DNA of 64,000 bases from Galbibacter sp. BG1. Its GTDB lineage: Bacteria; Bacteroidota; Bacteroidia; Flavobacteriales; Flavobacteriaceae. The stretch covers positions 558,501-622,500 of the forward strand of contig NZ_CP058364.1 of the NCBI RefSeq assembly GCF_013391805.1, in the 5' to 3' direction. Below the pieces are notes generated by a model. It saw only the letters and a program-made list of their open reading frames with translations, was not told where the DNA came from and did no database searches. Within the stretch, counting starts at the first letter, position 1; every line of letters starts with the position of its first letter. Of this stretch, positions 52,596-64,000 are shown piece by piece. Both the position numbers and the translations under genes were made by a program.

Positions 52596-54212
52596 CTATT
52601 TGTTATATATAAACTCGCTAGACTTTCTTTTTGCAATTCTACTTCGCGGCGAATAATTATCTAAAACTGGCGTTTCCAATTGATAGAGTTGCTGGTAATA
52701 TTCCTTAACGGAATGCTCCCAACTAAAGCGCTGGCTTTTTGCTACTTTACTAATATGTTTCCACAGCTCTTTATCTTCAAAGAATATATTCAAGGCATCT
52801 TCAAAAACACTTTCAAAATTGGCATTTTTGGCCTCCATCGTATTTCCAGAAAAACTAAAGCCAGATTTCATATGCTCTACAGTATCTATTAATCCGCCGG
52901 TAGCATGCACCAAACAAGGCTGTCCGTTTCGCATTGCCAACATTTGACTAATCCCGCATGGCTCAAAAAGACTCGGCATCAAGTATAAGTTCGATTCGAA
53001 ATACAGCGAATCTATTATTTCTTCAGATTGGCCGTTGATAAAAATAAAATTTTCCTTTTGATAACTGATATCCCTAAGAAGCTCTTCATATTCTGGAGCT
53101 CCAGTACCCAAAACTATATATACACCGTTTCTTTCGTTTAGAATATCCAAAAGATTGATAAGTGTTTGCGGACTGTTTTTGTAAAAAAAGAATTTTTGCT
53201 CGGTTAATCGAGCAACACTGGCGCAAACAAAACTCGGCTTATTTAGAATAAGTGAATAGATTTTATTTCCGGTATGAGCCAAAAAATCTGCTTTATACTT
53301 CTTATTAGGCTCCTGCAACCATTTAAAAATAGCCCTCATGCTATTTCTATACAGTTCGTTTTTCTTTGCTTTGTTTATGTTCTTGTAATTGCAGCCGTTG
53401 AGAATCCCAAAAAGCCTTCCTTCTTCATCTGCTTGTTTTAAATCGTTTTCCAACCCTTCACCTCCGACGAAAACAGGAAAATCACTCGGTTTTTGTATAT
53501 CTTCCTTGTACGATGGAGATACGGTATGAACTGCATCGGCAAACCGAATCCCCAAAGACATTAGATTTATACAATCGTGATACCTTGGATCTTTCAACTT
53601 ATCTTCATCTATAATAATTTCAGGGTAAAATGCTTTTAATGAGGAGTGATTATCCCGAAACGGTCGAATACCTTGAATGGCCAAGTTATGGATGGAATAT
53701 ACAAACCTGATATCTTTTAAAACTGTAAATGAAGGATGAAATTCTTTTAAAAACAACAACAAGCTGGTATGCCAGTCGTGTAAATGGATTACCTGTAATT
53801 CGCCAAATAAATCTTGTTTAACCGCCTGCGCTACTGCCGTACAGAACAGTGAAAACATACAGGCATCGGTATAAAAAGGCTGCTCTGGATCGTTAAAATA
53901 GATATGGGCTATATCCCCAGATTTTATGGCCGGATGATCAATAACGTAGTGTTTAATGTTTTCGTTTACTTTTTTACCCGGTACTTCATACAAATCTGCT
54001 TCTTGAGAGGCACCCCGATACGTAAAGGATAATGACGCAATCCATTCCCCATTGTGATGCAACCTACCATAAGACGGGGTTACCACATGCGAGGTGTCGC
54101 CAAAAGAAGCAATTTGCCGTGGTACGTCGCGAACCACATCGCCCATACCTCCCGCTTTACAATTTGGAATTCCATCATTTTCAGCGCAAACAAATAGAAA
54201 ATTAGTCTTCAA
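52596..54212 (-). CDS. Glycosyltransferase family 5 protein, glycogen/starch-synthase-like
   Basis: 538 residues with two Rossmann domains. The N-terminal glycine-rich loop reads CKAGGMGDVVRDVP, close to the KxGGL(G/A)DV of GlgA; IHLHDWHTSLLL and YSIHNLAIQGI match the GT5 core, and the C-terminal LMPSLFEPCGISQMLAMRNGQPCLVHATGGL (in pieces) matches its catalytic EPCG region. Residues around the N-terminal loop and the FADAVHTVSPSYKEDI segment fit ADP-glucose users, but the protein is divergent. It may make glycogen or a related alpha-glucan. No branching enzyme or pyrophosphorylase gene is nearby. Confidence 0.85.
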   Translation of the reverse strand: MKTNFLFVCAENDGIPNCKAGGMGDVVRDVPRQIASFGDTSHVVTPSYGRLHHNGEWIASLSFTYRGASQEADLYEVPGKKVNENIKHYVIDHPAIKSGDIAHIYFNDPEQPFYTDACMFSLFCTAVAQAVKQDLFGELQVIHLHDWHTSLLLFLKEFHPSFTVLKDIRFVYSIHNLAIQGIRPFRDNHSSLKAFYPEIIIDEDKLKDPRYHDCINLMSLGIRFADAVHTVSPSYKEDIQKPSDFPVFVGGEGLENDLKQADEEGRLFGILNGCNYKNINKAKKNELYRNSMRAIFKWLQEPNKKYKADFLAHTGNKIYSLILNKPSFVCASVARLTEQKFFFYKNSPQTLINLLDILNERNGVYIVLGTGAPEYEELLRDISYQKENFIFINGQSEEIIDSLYFESNLYLMPSLFEPCGISQMLAMRNGQPCLVHATGGLIDTVEHMKSGFSFSGNTMEAKNANFESVFEDALNIFFEDKELWKHISKVAKSQRFSWEHSVKEYYQQLYQLETPVLDNYSPRSRIAKRKSSEFIYNK

Positions 54213-54338
54213 AGCAATATTTTTTTGGTTAATGGTCTTTATATTTAATTATCTTTAAATTAACTAATTATAACCATATAACATAAATATTCCTTATTAA
54301 ATCAATGTTAATATGCGATTATTTGCAAATACATAAAA

Positions 54339-54365
54339 AAAGCTCCCCAAAATTTGGGGAGCTTT
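54339..54365 (-). terminator. Rho-independent terminator after eno
   Basis: AAAGCTCCCCAAA (54339-54351) and TTTGGGGAGCTTT (54353-54365), perfectly complementary, with a T7 end on the minus strand. Lies 24 bp past the eno stop. Confidence 0.9.
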
Positions 54366-54388
54366 AAAATTATAATCTTAAGCTGGGC

Positions 54389-56796
<2,408 letters not shown>

Positions 56797-56832
56797 TGTT
56801 TTCGTTGCAAAAGTTTTACAAAATAACACAAA

Positions 56833-56864
56833 AAAAAGGATAAACTAAAGCGTTTATCCTTTTT
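56833..56864 (-). terminator. Rho-independent terminator of the ribosomal operon
   Basis: AAAAAGGATAAA and GTTTATCCTTTTT form a 12-bp stem; on the minus strand it ends in T7, 25 bp past rplQ. It also sits just upstream of carA. Confidence 0.8.
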
Positions 56865-56888
56865 GATATGTTATGATAACATTAATCA

Positions 56889-57404
56889 CTATTCTTGTGA
56901 AGTTTCTGGTTTTTCACTATCAGACTCTTCTTTTTTAGCAGGAGCTTCAGCTACCTTTGGAGCCTCTACAGCTGCCTCGGCTTTCTTACTGCTTCTACTT
57001 CTTCTAGTAGACTTTTTCTTAGCAGGCTTATCTGCGTTATAAGTTTCGTTATAATCAACTAACTCAATCATCGCCATATCTGCATTATCCCCAAGTCTAT
57101 TTCCTAGTTTAATAATTCTAGTATATCCACCTGGTCTGTCTCCTACTTTGGTAGCTACTTCCCTAAAAAGTTCTGTAACAGAATATTTATCTCTAATTTT
57201 GCTGAATACAATACGTCTGTTGTGGGTAGTATCTTCTTTGGATTTTGTTACCAAAGGCTCTACAAACTGCTTTAATGCTTTAGCTTTTGCTAAAGTAGTA
57301 TTAATACGTTTGTGCTCGATTAAAGAGCAAGCCATATTAGCCAACATAGCTTTTCTATGAGCTGATTTTCTACCTAAATGGTTAAATTTCTTTCCGTGTC
57401 TCAT
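56889..57404 (-). CDS. rplQ: Ribosomal protein L17
   Basis: 171 residues. The first ~115 form standard L17 ([48 protein letters not shown]). A ~55-residue charged, low-complexity C-terminal tail ([32 protein letters not shown] in pieces) is a known extension in Bacteroidota. It lies at the polypeptide-exit rim of the large subunit and is the last gene of the alpha operon here. Confidence 0.97.
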   Translation of the reverse strand: MRHGKKFNHLGRKSAHRKAMLANMACSLIEHKRINTTLAKAKALKQFVEPLVTKSKEDTTHNRRIVFSKIRDKYSVTELFREVATKVGDRPGGYTRIIKLGNRLGDNADMAMIELVDYNETYNADKPAKKKSTRRSRSSKKAEAAVEAPKVAEAPAKKEESDSEKPETSQE

Positions 57405-57469
57405 GACATTTAATTTAAATCAACATCTTGCTCGACCCATTTTGAGGAGCAAAATATGATGATTGAGTG

Positions 57470-58462
57470 TTAATCTTTATCTAATTTATACTTTGATAAA
57501 TCCATTCCAAAACTAAGACCTTTGTTATTAACAAGTTCTTCTAGTTCGGTAAGTGATTTTTTACCAAAGTTTCTGAATTTCATTAAATCGTTCTTGTTAA
57601 AAGAAACCAAGTCTCCTAAAGTATCTACTTCAGCAGCCTTCAAACAGTTTAGTGCTCTTACTGAAAGATCCATGTCTACCAACTTGGTCTTTAGTAACTG
57701 GCGCATATGAAGAGATTCTTCATCATATGTTTCTGTTTGTGCAATCTCATCTGCCTCTAAAGTGATACGCTCATCAGAGAATAACATAAAGTGGTGGATA
57801 AGGATTTTTGCAGCTTCTGTTAACGCATCTTTAGGGTGAATAGAACCGTCAGAAACAATTTCGAAAACTAATTTTTCGTAGTCTGTCTTTTGCTCTACAC
57901 GATAATTTTCAATACTAAACTTCACGTTTTTAATGGGCGTGTAGATAGCATCTGTAAAAATAGTTCCAAGAGGTGCGTTTGCTTTTTTGTTCTCTTCAGC
58001 AGGAACATACCCTCTACCCTTTTCGATTGTAATTTCCATGTTTATGGTAACTTTCGAGTCTAAATTACAGATAACTAAATCTGGGTTTAGTACTTGAAAA
58101 CCTGAGATAAACTTTTGGAAATCTCCAGCAGTGATCTGTTCTTTACCTGAAATCGAAATAGAAACGGTTTCGTTATCAATATCCTCAATTTGTCTTTTGA
58201 AACGTACTTGCTTCAAGTTCAAAATGATTTCTGTAACGTCCTCAACTACACCTTCAATTGTAGAAAATTCGTGTTCTACAGAATCGATTCTTGTAGATGT
58301 AATTGCAAAACCTTCTAATGAAGATAAAAGAACTCTTCGTAATGCGTTACCAACGGTCAATCCGTATCCTGGTTCCAAAGGTCTGAATTCAAACTTACCT
58401 TCGAAATCGGTAGAATCGATCATTATAACTTTATCGGGCTTCTGAAAATTTAGTATTGCCAT
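57470..58462 (-). CDS. rpoA: DNA-directed RNA polymerase subunit alpha
   Basis: 330 residues: N-terminal assembly domain ([32 protein letters not shown] in pieces) and C-terminal alphaCTD ([47 protein letters not shown] in pieces). Assembles core polymerase and contacts UP elements and activators. It lies between rpsD and rplQ, the usual alpha-operon order. Confidence 0.98.
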   Translation of the reverse strand: MAILNFQKPDKVIMIDSTDFEGKFEFRPLEPGYGLTVGNALRRVLLSSLEGFAITSTRIDSVEHEFSTIEGVVEDVTEIILNLKQVRFKRQIEDIDNETVSISISGKEQITAGDFQKFISGFQVLNPDLVICNLDSKVTINMEITIEKGRGYVPAEENKKANAPLGTIFTDAIYTPIKNVKFSIENYRVEQKTDYEKLVFEIVSDGSIHPKDALTEAAKILIHHFMLFSDERITLEADEIAQTETYDEESLHMRQLLKTKLVDMDLSVRALNCLKAAEVDTLGDLVSFNKNDLMKFRNFGKKSLTELEELVNNKGLSFGMDLSKYKLDKD

Positions 58463-58483
58463 AGTACGACTGCTGTCTAATTA

Positions 58484-59089
58484 TTATTTAGAGTATAACT
58501 CGACGATTAATTGCTCTTTAATATTTTCTGGAATTTGTAAACGCTCTGGAACTGTTACAAACGTTCCTTCTTTTTTCTCGTTATTCCAAGTAATCCATTC
58601 GTAAACACTACTATTGTTAGCAAGCGAATTATTGATCGCTTCTAACGATTTTGATTTTTCCCTTACTCCTACAACATCTCCTGGCTTTAATTGGTAAGAA
58701 GGAATGTTTACTAACTCACCATTTACGGTGATATGACGGTGAGAAACCAATTGTCTCGCTCCTCTTCTCGATGGAGAAATCCCCATTCTGTAAACTACAT
58801 TGTCTAAACGAGACTCGCAAAGTTGTAAAAGCACCTCACCAGTAACACCTTTGCTACGGTTTGCTTTTTCAAAAAGGTTTCTAAATTGTCTTTCTAGAAT
58901 ACCGTAAGAATACTTTGCTTTTTGCTTCTCCATTAACTGGATAGCGTATTCTGATTTTTTACCTCTTCTACGGTTATTACCGTGTTGCCCTGGAGGGTAA
59001 TTTCTTTTTTCGAATGATTTATCATCTCCGAAAATAGCTTCTCCGAATTTACGGGCTATTTTAGTCTTTGGACCTGTATATCTTGCCAT
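58484..59089 (-). CDS. rpsD: Ribosomal protein S4
   Basis: 201 residues with the N-terminal RNA-binding part ([19 protein letters not shown]) without the zinc Cys set, and the S4 RNA-binding domain ([33 protein letters not shown] in pieces). S4 nucleates 30S assembly and in many bacteria represses its own operon. Located upstream of rpoA. Confidence 0.98.
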   Translation of the reverse strand: MARYTGPKTKIARKFGEAIFGDDKSFEKRNYPPGQHGNNRRRGKKSEYAIQLMEKQKAKYSYGILERQFRNLFEKANRSKGVTGEVLLQLCESRLDNVVYRMGISPSRRGARQLVSHRHITVNGELVNIPSYQLKPGDVVGVREKSKSLEAINNSLANNSSVYEWITWNNEKKEGTFVTVPERLQIPENIKEQLIVELYSK

Positions 59090-59173
59090 GTTTTTTGTAC
59101 TATTGTGAAGGTGATTATGAATTAAGGCTTATCCTTCGATAATCGTAAAAACCTTCTTTTAAACATTAATTAA

Positions 59174-59566
59174 TTAAACTCTTCTTCTTTTTGGTGGACG
59201 ACATCCGTTGTGAGGCAATGGAGTAACATCGATAATCTCTGTAACTTCAATTCCAGCATTGTGGATAGAACGGATTGCTGATTCTCTACCAGATCCAGGA
59301 CCTTTAACGTACACTTTTACTTTTCTAAGACCAGCTTCCTGAGCTACTTTTGCAGCATCTTCTGCAGCAATCTGTGCAGCGTAAGGAGTGTTTTTCTTAG
59401 AACCTCTGAATCCCATTTTACCTGCTGAAGACCAAGCAACAACATCTCCTTTTTTGTTTGTTAAGGAAATAATTACGTTATTGAATGATGCAGCGATATG
59501 AGCTTCACCTACAGACTCTACTACAACCTTACGTTTCTTAGCAGTTTTTGTATTTGACTTTGCCAT
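59174..59566 (-). CDS. rpsK: Ribosomal protein S11
   Basis: 130 residues, full length. Characteristic [39 protein letters not shown] (in pieces) and the C-terminal [18 protein letters not shown]. It forms the platform of the 30S subunit near the mRNA exit. Confidence 0.98.
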   Translation of the reverse strand: MAKSNTKTAKKRKVVVESVGEAHIAASFNNVIISLTNKKGDVVAWSSAGKMGFRGSKKNTPYAAQIAAEDAAKVAQEAGLRKVKVYVKGPGSGRESAIRSIHNAGIEVTEIIDVTPLPHNGCRPPKRRRV

Positions 59567-59671
59567 ATTGTTTTAGTTTCTAGTTGTTAGTTTTTAGTTG
59601 TTAGAATCCTAAACATTGCTATTTCAAACAGATTCATCTAACGTCTAAACACTAATGACTAATGTCTCTAA

Positions 59672-60046
59672 TTATTTAGTTGCTTTTTTCTTGTTAGCAA
59701 CAGTTTTTCTTTTACCTTTTCTTGTTCTAGAGTTATTCTTAGTACGCTGTCCTCTTAAAGGAAGACCAGCTCTGTGACGAATACCTCTTTGACAACCGAT
59801 GTCCATTAAACGCTTAATGTTTAATTGAACCTCTGAGCGTAGCTCACCTTCTATTGTATAAGAAGCAATAGCCTCTCGAATACCAGCGATATCTTCGTCT
59901 GCCCAGTCGTTAACTTTCTTGTCTTCGCTAACTTGAGCTTTTTCTAAGATCTCTTTAGCTCTACTTTTTCCAATACCAAAGATGTAAGTTAAACCTATAA
60001 CTCCTCTTTTGTGCTTTGGTAAATCTACTCCTGCGATTCTAGCCAT
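59672..60046 (-). CDS. rpsM: Ribosomal protein S13
   Basis: 124 residues. [30 protein letters not shown] at the start, [22 protein letters not shown] near the end; helix-two-turn-helix and basic tail bind 16S rRNA at the 30S head and contact 5S rRNA/L5 in the bridge. Separated by 3 bp from rpmJ. Confidence 0.98.
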   Translation of the reverse strand: MARIAGVDLPKHKRGVIGLTYIFGIGKSRAKEILEKAQVSEDKKVNDWADEDIAGIREAIASYTIEGELRSEVQLNIKRLMDIGCQRGIRHRAGLPLRGQRTKNNSRTRKGKRKTVANKKKATK

Positions 60047-60049
60047 AAC

Positions 60050-60166
60050 TTATCCTTGTCTTTGTTTAAACTTAGGATTCTTTTTATTGATTACATACAA
60101 TCTCCCCTTTCTACGCACAATTTTGCACTCGGGACTTCTCTTTTTTAGTGATGCTCTTACTTTCAT
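60050..60166 (-). CDS. rpmJ: Ribosomal protein L36, zinc-free form
   Basis: 38 residues ([20 protein letters not shown], then [18 protein letters not shown]). Of the usual zinc ligands (three Cys and one His) only Cys14 remains; the others are Ser, Asn and Phe/Lys. This is the C-minus form common where zinc-independent paralogues took over, and it is the normal form in Bacteroidota. It sits between infA (4 bp upstream) and rpsM. Confidence 0.95.
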   Translation of the reverse strand: MKVRASLKKRSPECKIVRRKGRLYVINKKNPKFKQRQG

Positions 60167-60170
60167 CTCT

Positions 60171-60386
60171 TTAATATCTATAAGTAATTCTTGCTTTAGT
60201 TAGGTCGTAAGGACTCATTTCAAGTTTCACCTTGTCCCCTGGTAATAATTTAATGTAATGCATACGCATCTTACCAGAAATATGAGCCGTTACAACGTGA
60301 CCGTTTTCTAATTCTACTCGAAACATTGCATTAGACAATGCTTCAATTATACTTCCATCTTGTTCTATTGCGGGCTGTTTTGCCAT
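60171..60386 (-). CDS. infA: Translation initiation factor IF-1
   Basis: 71 residues forming one S1/OB fold ([31 protein letters not shown], then [29 protein letters not shown] in pieces). It occupies the A site during initiation. Its start is 2 bp from the secY stop. Confidence 0.98.
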   Translation of the reverse strand: MAKQPAIEQDGSIIEALSNAMFRVELENGHVVTAHISGKMRMHYIKLLPGDKVKLEMSPYDLTKARITYRY

Positions 60387-60388
60387 AA

Positions 60389-61744
60389 TTAAGCTACAAC
60401 TTTTCTATTTTTACCTGTTTTCATCAAGCCATCATAATGCCTGTTCAACAAGTATGAATTTACCTGTTGCATTGTATCTATTGCAACACCTACCAAAATT
60501 AATAGTGAGGTACCACCATAAAACAACGCCCAACCTTGTTGTACTCCCATTAATTTAACAACAACTGCTGGTAAAACAGCAATCAATGCTAAAAATAAAG
60601 ATCCTGGGAATGTAATTAAAGACATTATTTTATCTAAATAATCTGAGGTTTCTTTCCCTGGACGAATCCCTGGGATAAATCCACCACTTCTCTTTAGATC
60701 GTCAGCCATTTTATTCGTCGGCACTGTAATTGCGGTGTAAAAATACGTAAATATTATTATTAATAACGCAAAAACAATATTGTACCACAATCCAAAGATA
60801 TTACTAAACTCTGTTTGCAACCATTGACCAACTCCTGTATCTTTCAAAGCTCCTATTCTACCAATGTATGCGGGGGCAAACATAATTGCCTGTGCAAAGA
60901 TAATTGGCATAACACCAGAAGCATTTAATTTTAAAGGAATATACTGTCTAGATCCAAAAACATTTTTTTCATAACCTCCCGAAGCAGTTCTACGCGCATA
61001 TTGAACTGGAATTTGTCTCGTTGCCATAACCAACATAATACATGCTAGAATTACAACAAACCATAAAATCAATTCAATTAATATCAACATTAAACCACCG
61101 TTGGAGCCAGAAGTTCTGGATACAAATTCTTGCACGAACGACTGAGGCATTCTTGCAATAATCCCCACCATAATAAGTAGAGAGATTCCGTTACCAATAC
61201 CTTTATCGGTAATTTTTTCTCCCAACCACATGGCAAAAATGGTTCCTGTTACTAAAATTAAAACTGCAGGAATCATAAAATCCAGACCTTTACCTAAAAT
61301 AAATGCGCTATCTGGAACACCTAGAGAACCTAAGGAATATAAATACGCTGGTGCCTGCACCAAACAAATCCCAATGGTTAACCATCTCGTAATCTGGTTT
61401 AATGTTTTACGGCCACTCTCTCCTTCTTTTTGTAATTTCTGAAGGTAAGGAATAGCCAATCCCATTAATTGAACTACGATAGATGCAGAGATATAAGGCA
61501 TAATACCCAAGGCAAAGAAAGAAGCGTTTGCAAATGCTCCCCCTGTAAATGCGTTTAGAATACCCAATAAACCTCCACCATCTGTTCTAGATGATAATTC
61601 TGCCAATTGCTGTGTATCAATACCTGGTAATACAACTTGCGCACCGAAACGGTAAACTAAAAGAAGACCAAGGGTAACTAAAATTCTACCCTTAAGTTCT
61701 TCTATTTTCCAGATATTGCTTAATGTCTCAATAAATTTCTTCAT
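60389..61744 (-). CDS. secY: Protein translocase subunit SecY
   Basis: 451 residues with ten membrane segments. [11 protein letters not shown]-type N-terminus, [14 protein letters not shown] (plug/lateral-gate region), [15 protein letters not shown], and the C-terminal [25 protein letters not shown]. It is the channel of the Sec translocon, working with SecE/SecG and SecA or the ribosome. Encoded in its usual place after rplO. Confidence 0.98.
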   Translation of the reverse strand: MKKFIETLSNIWKIEELKGRILVTLGLLLVYRFGAQVVLPGIDTQQLAELSSRTDGGGLLGILNAFTGGAFANASFFALGIMPYISASIVVQLMGLAIPYLQKLQKEGESGRKTLNQITRWLTIGICLVQAPAYLYSLGSLGVPDSAFILGKGLDFMIPAVLILVTGTIFAMWLGEKITDKGIGNGISLLIMVGIIARMPQSFVQEFVSRTSGSNGGLMLILIELILWFVVILACIMLVMATRQIPVQYARRTASGGYEKNVFGSRQYIPLKLNASGVMPIIFAQAIMFAPAYIGRIGALKDTGVGQWLQTEFSNIFGLWYNIVFALLIIIFTYFYTAITVPTNKMADDLKRSGGFIPGIRPGKETSDYLDKIMSLITFPGSLFLALIAVLPAVVVKLMGVQQGWALFYGGTSLLILVGVAIDTMQQVNSYLLNRHYDGLMKTGKNRKVVA

Positions 61745-61757
61745 GGTTACTTGTTGG

Positions 61758-62210
61758 TTATAAACTTACTGCTTCACCTCCGGCCGCTTCGATAGCTGCT
61801 TTTGCACTGGCGGTAAATTTATGTACTGATACTTTTAATTTAGCTTTTAGTTCTCCTCCTCCTAGTATTTTTACTAGCTCGTTAGATTTCACAACTCCGT
61901 TGCTAACTAAAACATCTAAATCTACGGTGTCTTTCACCACACCTTTATCAACCAATTCTTGTAACTTGTTTAAATTGATTCCTGCGTATTCCTTTCTGCT
62001 GATGTTATTAAAACCAAACTTAGGCACACGTCTTTGAAGTGGCATTTGCCCACCTTCAAAACCAATTTTCTTTGAGTATCCTGAACGGGACTTAGCTCCT
62101 TTGTGACCTCTAGTGGCCGTACCACCTTTGCCAGAACCTTGACCACGTCCTACTCTTTTTCCGTCTCTATGTACTGAACCTTCAGCTGGTTGTAAGTTAC
62201 TTAAATTCAT
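61758..62210 (-). CDS. rplO: Ribosomal protein L15
   Basis: 150 residues from ATG 62210 (MNLSNLQPAEGSVHRDGKRVG); the frame to 62237 adds a non-homologous leader. Gly-rich GRGQGSGKGGTATRGHKG loop and the C-terminal VSVHKFTASAKAAIEAAGG. Late-assembling 50S protein. Confidence 0.97.
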   Translation of the reverse strand: MNLSNLQPAEGSVHRDGKRVGRGQGSGKGGTATRGHKGAKSRSGYSKKIGFEGGQMPLQRRVPKFGFNNISRKEYAGINLNKLQELVDKGVVKDTVDLDVLVSNGVVKSNELVKILGGGELKAKLKVSVHKFTASAKAAIEAAGGEAVSL

Positions 62211-62223
62211 AACTATATTGTTA

Positions 62224-62403
62224 TTAAGCTTCTTCAAAAGAAACTAAGTGTTCTACTTTTTTTACCATACCAAGGATGTTTGGTGTTGCATCATGCTCCA
62301 CAACTTGACCAATTCCTTTTAGGCCTAGCGCTTTTAACGTTCTTTTTTGTCTTTCAGGACGTTTAATGCTGCTCTTTACTTGCGTAACTTTTACTTTTTT
62401 CAT
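62224..62403 (-). CDS. rpmD: Ribosomal protein L30
   Basis: 59 residues. The translation begins MKKVKVTQVKSSIKRPERQK and continues TLKALGLKGIGQVVEHDATP, then ILGMVKKVEHLVSFEEA, the L30 pattern. It is short enough to be missed by simple ORF calling. It lies between rpsE and rplO as expected. Confidence 0.97.
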   Translation of the reverse strand: MKKVKVTQVKSSIKRPERQKRTLKALGLKGIGQVVEHDATPNILGMVKKVEHLVSFEEA

Positions 62404-62415
62404 CTTATCCTTGGT

Positions 62416-62940
62416 TTATCCTTTAAAAACTTTTTCTAAAGAAATTCCTCTTTGCGCTGCGATTGTTCTAGCATCTCTTAAACGTAATAAAGCATCGAAA
62501 GTTGCTTTAACAACGTTGTGAGGGTTAGAAGAACCTTGAGATTTAGATAGTACATCGTGTACTCCTACTGCTTCCAATACCGCACGTACTGCACCACCTG
62601 CAATAACCCCGGTACCGTGAGAAGCTGGCTGGATGTAAACCCTTGCACCACCATATTTCCCTTTTTGCTCATGAGGTAATGTACCTTTGTTAAGAGGGAT
62701 ACGAACTAGGTTTTTCTTAGCATCTTCTACAGCTTTGGAAATAGCATCTGCTACCTCTTTAGATTTTCCCAATCCGTGACCAACTACACCATTCTCGTCT
62801 CCTACAACAACTATTGCAGAAAATCCGAAGGCTCTACCTCCTTTAGTAACTTTAGTAACTCTTTGTACTCCTACTAGACGATCTTTCAATTCAAGTCCAC
62901 CAGGTTTTACTAATTCTACGTTTTTATAATCTTGATACAT
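62416..62940 (-). CDS. rpsE: Ribosomal protein S5
   Basis: 174 residues with the double-stranded-RNA-binding-like N-terminal domain ([31 protein letters not shown] in pieces) and the C-terminal [34 protein letters not shown] domain. S5 controls decoding accuracy and helicase activity at the mRNA entry. Confidence 0.98.
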   Translation of the reverse strand: MYQDYKNVELVKPGGLELKDRLVGVQRVTKVTKGGRAFGFSAIVVVGDENGVVGHGLGKSKEVADAISKAVEDAKKNLVRIPLNKGTLPHEQKGKYGGARVYIQPASHGTGVIAGGAVRAVLEAVGVHDVLSKSQGSSNPHNVVKATFDALLRLRDARTIAAQRGISLEKVFKG

Positions 62941-62946
62941 ATTTTC

Positions 62947-63303
62947 TTAGAATTTAAGTCCTGCTTCTCTAGCACCTTCTGCTAACGATTTTACTCTACC
63001 GTGATACAAGTAACCACCTCTATCGAAAGAGATCGCCTCGTAACCAGCGCTTTTTGCTTTCTCTGCAATAGCTTTCCCTACTAAGGTAGCTATTTCAGTT
63101 TTAGTACCTTTTGCAGAACTAATTTCTTTATCTCTTGAAGATGCTGCCAACAGGGTTTTTCCTGTTTCATCATCTATCAATTGAGCATAAATCTCTTTAT
63201 TACTTCTAAAAATAGCCAGTCTTGGTCTAGCTTCTGTTCCAGAAACCACCTTACGGATTCTATTTTTGATTCTCTGTCTTCTTTCAGTCTTTGATAATGC
63301 CAT
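62947..63303 (-). CDS. rplR: Ribosomal protein L18
   Basis: 118 residues. [31 protein letters not shown] and the C-terminal [19 protein letters not shown]; binds 5S rRNA. Confidence 0.98.
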   Translation of the reverse strand: MALSKTERRQRIKNRIRKVVSGTEARPRLAIFRSNKEIYAQLIDDETGKTLLAASSRDKEISSAKGTKTEIATLVGKAIAEKAKSAGYEAISFDRGGYLYHGRVKSLAEGAREAGLKF

Positions 63304-63314
63304 AGTGCTAATTA

Positions 63315-63857
63315 TTAAGCTGATTTACCTGCTTTTCTTCTTAATTGCTCACCAACAAACTTAATTCCTTTTCCTTTGTAAGGCTCTGGCTTACGGAAAG
63401 AACGAATCTTAGCTGCTACTTGACCAACTAATTGCTTATCGTATGATGTTAGTTTTACGATTGGATTTTTACCCTTTTCTGAGATAGTTTCCACTTTAAC
63501 CTCAGGAGCTAAATCGATTACGATATTGTGCGAAAAACCAATTGCCAAATCTAATTTTTGACCTTGGTTGCTAGCTCTGTAACCTACTCCAACTAATTCT
63601 AACTGTTTAGTAAAGCCATTAGAAACACCTTCGATCATGTTATTGATCAATGATCTGTAAAGACCGTGTTTAGCTTTAACATTTTTCACATCTGAAGAAC
63701 GCTCCAAAATTACACTTCCTTCTTCTACTTTAATAGTAATGTCTGAAAATGTTTGTTTCAATTCTCCAAGTTTACCTTTTACGGTAACTTCGTCTTCTTT
63801 AATATCTACAGTAACTCCCTCGGGAATTGCTATTGGACTATTACCTATTCTTGACAT
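63315..63857 (-). CDS. rplF: Ribosomal protein L6
   Basis: 180 residues, duplicated L6 domains: [19 protein letters not shown] at the start, [23 protein letters not shown] in the middle and the signature [22 protein letters not shown] at the end. Binds 23S rRNA near the GTPase centre. Confidence 0.98.
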   Translation of the reverse strand: MSRIGNSPIAIPEGVTVDIKEDEVTVKGKLGELKQTFSDITIKVEEGSVILERSSDVKNVKAKHGLYRSLINNMIEGVSNGFTKQLELVGVGYRASNQGQKLDLAIGFSHNIVIDLAPEVKVETISEKGKNPIVKLTSYDKQLVGQVAAKIRSFRKPEPYKGKGIKFVGEQLRRKAGKSA

Positions 63858-63876
63858 TTCTTCTTGTCTTTATATA

Positions 63877-64000
63877 TTAGTAAACGTAACACAAAACTTC
63901 ACCACCTACATTTTCTTGCTTGGCTTGCTTGCTTGTCATTACTCCGTGAGAAGTAGAAACAATGGCAATACCAAGACCATTAAGAACTCTAGGAAGTTCA
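63877..64000 (-). CDS. rpsH: Ribosomal protein S8, 3' part (gene runs past the window end)
   Basis: The last ~40 codons are present: [21 protein letters not shown], then [18 protein letters not shown] and TAA. This is the conserved S8 C-terminus ([13 protein letters not shown]). It is upstream of rplF, as in the spc operon. Confidence 0.95.
   Translation of the reverse strand, partial: ELPRVLNGLGIAIVSTSHGVMTSKQAKQENVGGEVLCYVY

Noticed and set aside
54213-54338. Possible regulatory RNA between eno and the GT5 gene.
   Set aside because: AT-rich sequence with only the eno terminator recognisable at its right end; no further structure seen.

Overview
The window looks like chromosome from a member of the Flavobacteriaceae (Bacteroidota). 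It is AT-rich. Several genes are preceded by the Bacteroidota -7 promoter motif TAnnTTTG, and Shine-Dalgarno sequences are rarely seen. The gene content fits: a PafA-type phosphatase, DUF1573 and CtlX proteins, the block rplQ, carA, eno, gltA, and a zinc-free L36. The genus cannot be fixed from this sequence alone.

Positions 1-9.4 kb are an accessory region. It holds the 3' part of a family 2 glycosyltransferase, a toxin-first RelE/HigA-type pair, a secreted Ntn-hydrolase, and a run of minus-strand modules: a lipoprotein hydrolase, a Sel1-repeat protein and a higBA pair. These modules are separated by related, imperfectly palindromic elements placed just after stop codons, which resembles a gene-cassette array. 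Two IS3-family elements have entered it. One (3722-4943) splits the hydrolase gene with a 4-bp target duplication, and removing it restores one open frame. The other (5583-6882) lies 8 bp in front of the hydrolase start. The Sel1 gene carries a frameshift. Next comes an unusual non-coding stretch (8821-9347): about 17 units of a 21-bp-phased, partly palindromic repeat, followed directly by a 154-bp element with 17-bp perfect terminal inverted repeats.

Positions 9.4-34.3 kb are mostly core functions: pafA, mlaE-mlaF, birA and rsfS, the ftsH/LUD/cdsA/psd/acyl-CoA-binding cluster (membrane quality control and phospholipid synthesis), an SdpR/SdpI-like pair with a perfect operator palindrome, valS, a DUF1573 protein, a retropepsin-PDZ protein, an aminotransferase with murB, an ECF sigma/anti-sigma pair, and a TetR-controlled tripartite export operon (ABC, HlyD, TolC) whose ATPase has degenerate catalytic motifs. 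A 98-bp tandem repeat with two hairpins per unit lies between valS and the DUF1573 gene.

Positions 34.3-56.8 kb hold housekeeping and metabolic genes: an AI-2E family protein, folD, ffh, a MATE pump, a metalloprotease lipoprotein, argS, a BCCT transporter, a zinc carboxypeptidase, an amidase, cysH, an Rrf2 regulator, two guanidine-hydrolase-fold enzymes flanking an NTF2-like gene, gltA, a GT5 glycosyltransferase, eno and carA.

Positions 56.9-64 kb are the distal spc/alpha ribosomal operon on the minus strand, from rpsH (cut by the window end) through rplF, rplR, rpsE, rpmD, rplO, secY, infA, rpmJ, rpsM, rpsK, rpsD and rpoA to rplQ, closed by a hairpin terminator.
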